From Candidatus Hydrogenedentota bacterium (lineage in GTDB: Bacteria; Hydrogenedentota; Hydrogenedentia; Hydrogenedentales; CAITNO01): a stretch of DNA of 5,778 nt. Position 1 is the first letter of the stretch, and every line of letters begins with the position of its first letter. A program made the position numbers and the translations under genes. Shown here piece by piece: positions 5,015 to 5,778 of the stretch. The notes beneath the pieces were generated by a model. It had not been told where the DNA came from. It saw only the letters and a list, made by a program, of their open reading frames with translations, and did not search any database. Location of the stretch: assembly GCA_903822375.1 (NCBI GenBank), contig CAIJOU010000803.1, forward strand, positions 1-5,778, in the 5' to 3' direction.

Positions 5015-5778
5015 TCAATACGTGATTCCGGTGACTAGGGCGACGGCAGGTCCGGACCAGACAGGAGGACCGTCAATTTTTACGGTAAAGGGGCGACTGT
5101 AACCGGGGAGAAGAGACTCATTGCTGAGGTCAATCTTCTTAACCACCTGATTATTTGCGTCAAACAGGAAGATAGTCACAACAATGGCGGCAAGCGTTTC
5201 CCCCCCCTTGTTCACAATAGTCCCTTGCCCCCACGGTGAATGGTCTTCTGAGACCGTGGTAACGGTGAAGTGTTCTACCGGCACGTAGTTCTTGATATAT
5301 TCGGCTTTAGCGGCGGCTTCTTCAGGGGTATCAGGACGAACGGGCTCAACCGAAACAGGCGCAGACAGGGGACTAGTGACGGTCTGCGAGGGGCTTTTCT
5401 GCTTCTGGACAAACTCTGATGACAGTCGTTGGGCTTTCGCGATTTGCTCCAGTGTCATTTCTTTGGCTAGTTTGTCCCGCCCGTTGGCCGCTTCTGGATA
5501 CTGTGTTGCAGAGAGATTCAGCCACATATATGCCTGTACATAATCCTTGGGTACACCCGAACCAAGCTTATAGCAGTATCCGAGTTCAGATTGTGCTTTG
5601 GCATGCCCTTGTTCTGCTGCTTTTCGGAGCAAATCTGCTTGTTCAGTCTCATCAAGACCGGACAAATCGGACTCTGCAAATGAGAATTGTGCTTTGGCAT
5701 GCCCTTGTTCTGCTGCTTTTCGGAGCCACGTAATTGCCTGTACATCATCCTTCGGAATGCCTTCGCCCATTTCGTAGC
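5015..5778 (-). CDS. Sel1-repeat protein with FxLYD-like C-terminal domain (5' partial)
   Basis: The gene reads right to left, ends at TGA (5015-5017) and runs off the right edge. The ATG at 5770 lies inside a Sel1 repeat: the codons before it give Tyr-Glu, making the typical 'YEMGEGIPKDDVQA'. The true start is therefore outside the window. Counting from that Met, Sel1-like units cover about 1-90, with LRKAAEQGHAKAQ at 16-28 and again at 48-60, and a canonical GSGVPKDYVQAYMWLNLSA (70-88). The helix MTLEQIAKAQRLSSEF (105-120) is the usual cap after such repeats. A Ser/Pro/Thr-rich linker (124-150) leads to a beta-rich domain (165-250) with GTIVNKGGETLAAIVVTIFLFD, an FxLYD-like pattern of extracytoplasmic domains. 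Sel1 repeats form alpha-solenoids for protein binding, and this architecture suggests an envelope-associated adaptor. Any signal peptide would be beyond the window. Its lower GC content and opposite strand set it apart from the replication cluster. Confidence 0.9.
   Translation of the reverse strand, partial: YEMGEGIPKDDVQAITWLRKAAEQGHAKAQFSFAESDLSGLDETEQADLLRKAAEQGHAKAQSELGYCYKLGSGVPKDYVQAYMWLNLSATQYPEAANGRDKLAKEMTLEQIAKAQRLSSEFVQKQKSPSQTVTSPLSAPVSVEPVRPDTPEEAAAKAEYIKNYVPVEHFTVTTVSEDHSPWGQGTIVNKGGETLAAIVVTIFLFDANNQVVKKIDLSNESLLPGYSRPFTVKIDGPPVWSGPAVALVTGITY
5590..5726. repeat. Exact 41-bp direct repeat within the Sel1 gene
   Basis: Bases 5590-5630 and 5686-5726 are identical over 41 bp, starting ATTGTGCTTTGG and ending TTTTCGGAGC on the plus strand. 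The offset is 96 bp (32 codons), so the frame is kept, and the repeat encodes the duplicated LRKAAEQGHAKAQ. Sel1 units usually span about 36 residues, so the unit between these copies is short and degenerate. Identity at silent positions points to recent duplication or gene conversion. Confidence 0.95.

Overview
The window looks like bacterial accessory DNA: a compact replication-type gene cassette, probably from an integrated element or plasmid. It is flanked on the right by a lower-GC, host-like gene on the opposite strand. The small HTH protein at 1412-1654 resembles the DUF1580-type / excisionase-like proteins that I associate with Planctomycetota. That suggests a planctomycete or a relative, but the taxonomy is an inference from one small protein and is weak. 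There is no integrase, transposase, capsid gene or rRNA in the window, so the kind of element is unproven.

Region by region. 1-190 is an AT-richer regulatory stretch with clustered GTACAC repeats, including a 15-bp perfect palindrome, and a weak candidate promoter. 191-1246 encodes a 351-residue protein that I do not recognise, closed by a clear rho-independent terminator (1291-1315). From 1412 a second plus-strand transcription unit begins. It contains an HTH protein; a 142-residue protein that looks like a free-standing DnaB N-terminal domain and overlaps the HTH stop codon by ATGA; a hairpin; and a 445-residue RepA/DnaB-like RecA-fold ATPase with Walker A, Walker B and a catalytic Glu. About 140 bp dense in TACGG/CCGTA motifs follow, partly as 7-bp tandem units, and these look like an iteron-type origin or operator. 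Two small unknown genes and a helical 178-residue protein come next, each with its own ribosome binding site, and the unit ends at a probable terminator (4723-4771).

4772-5014 is non-coding as far as I can tell. It holds a possible tRNA-derived fragment on the minus strand. 5015-5778 is the C-terminal part of a minus-strand Sel1-repeat protein with an FxLYD-like C-terminal domain; its start lies beyond the right edge.

Working model (inference): the HTH protein binds DNA, the DnaB-N-like protein partners with the separate ATPase to make a split replicative-helicase-like complex, and the TACGG array is the cognate origin or control site. The point most worth testing is the split helicase next to this repeat array.
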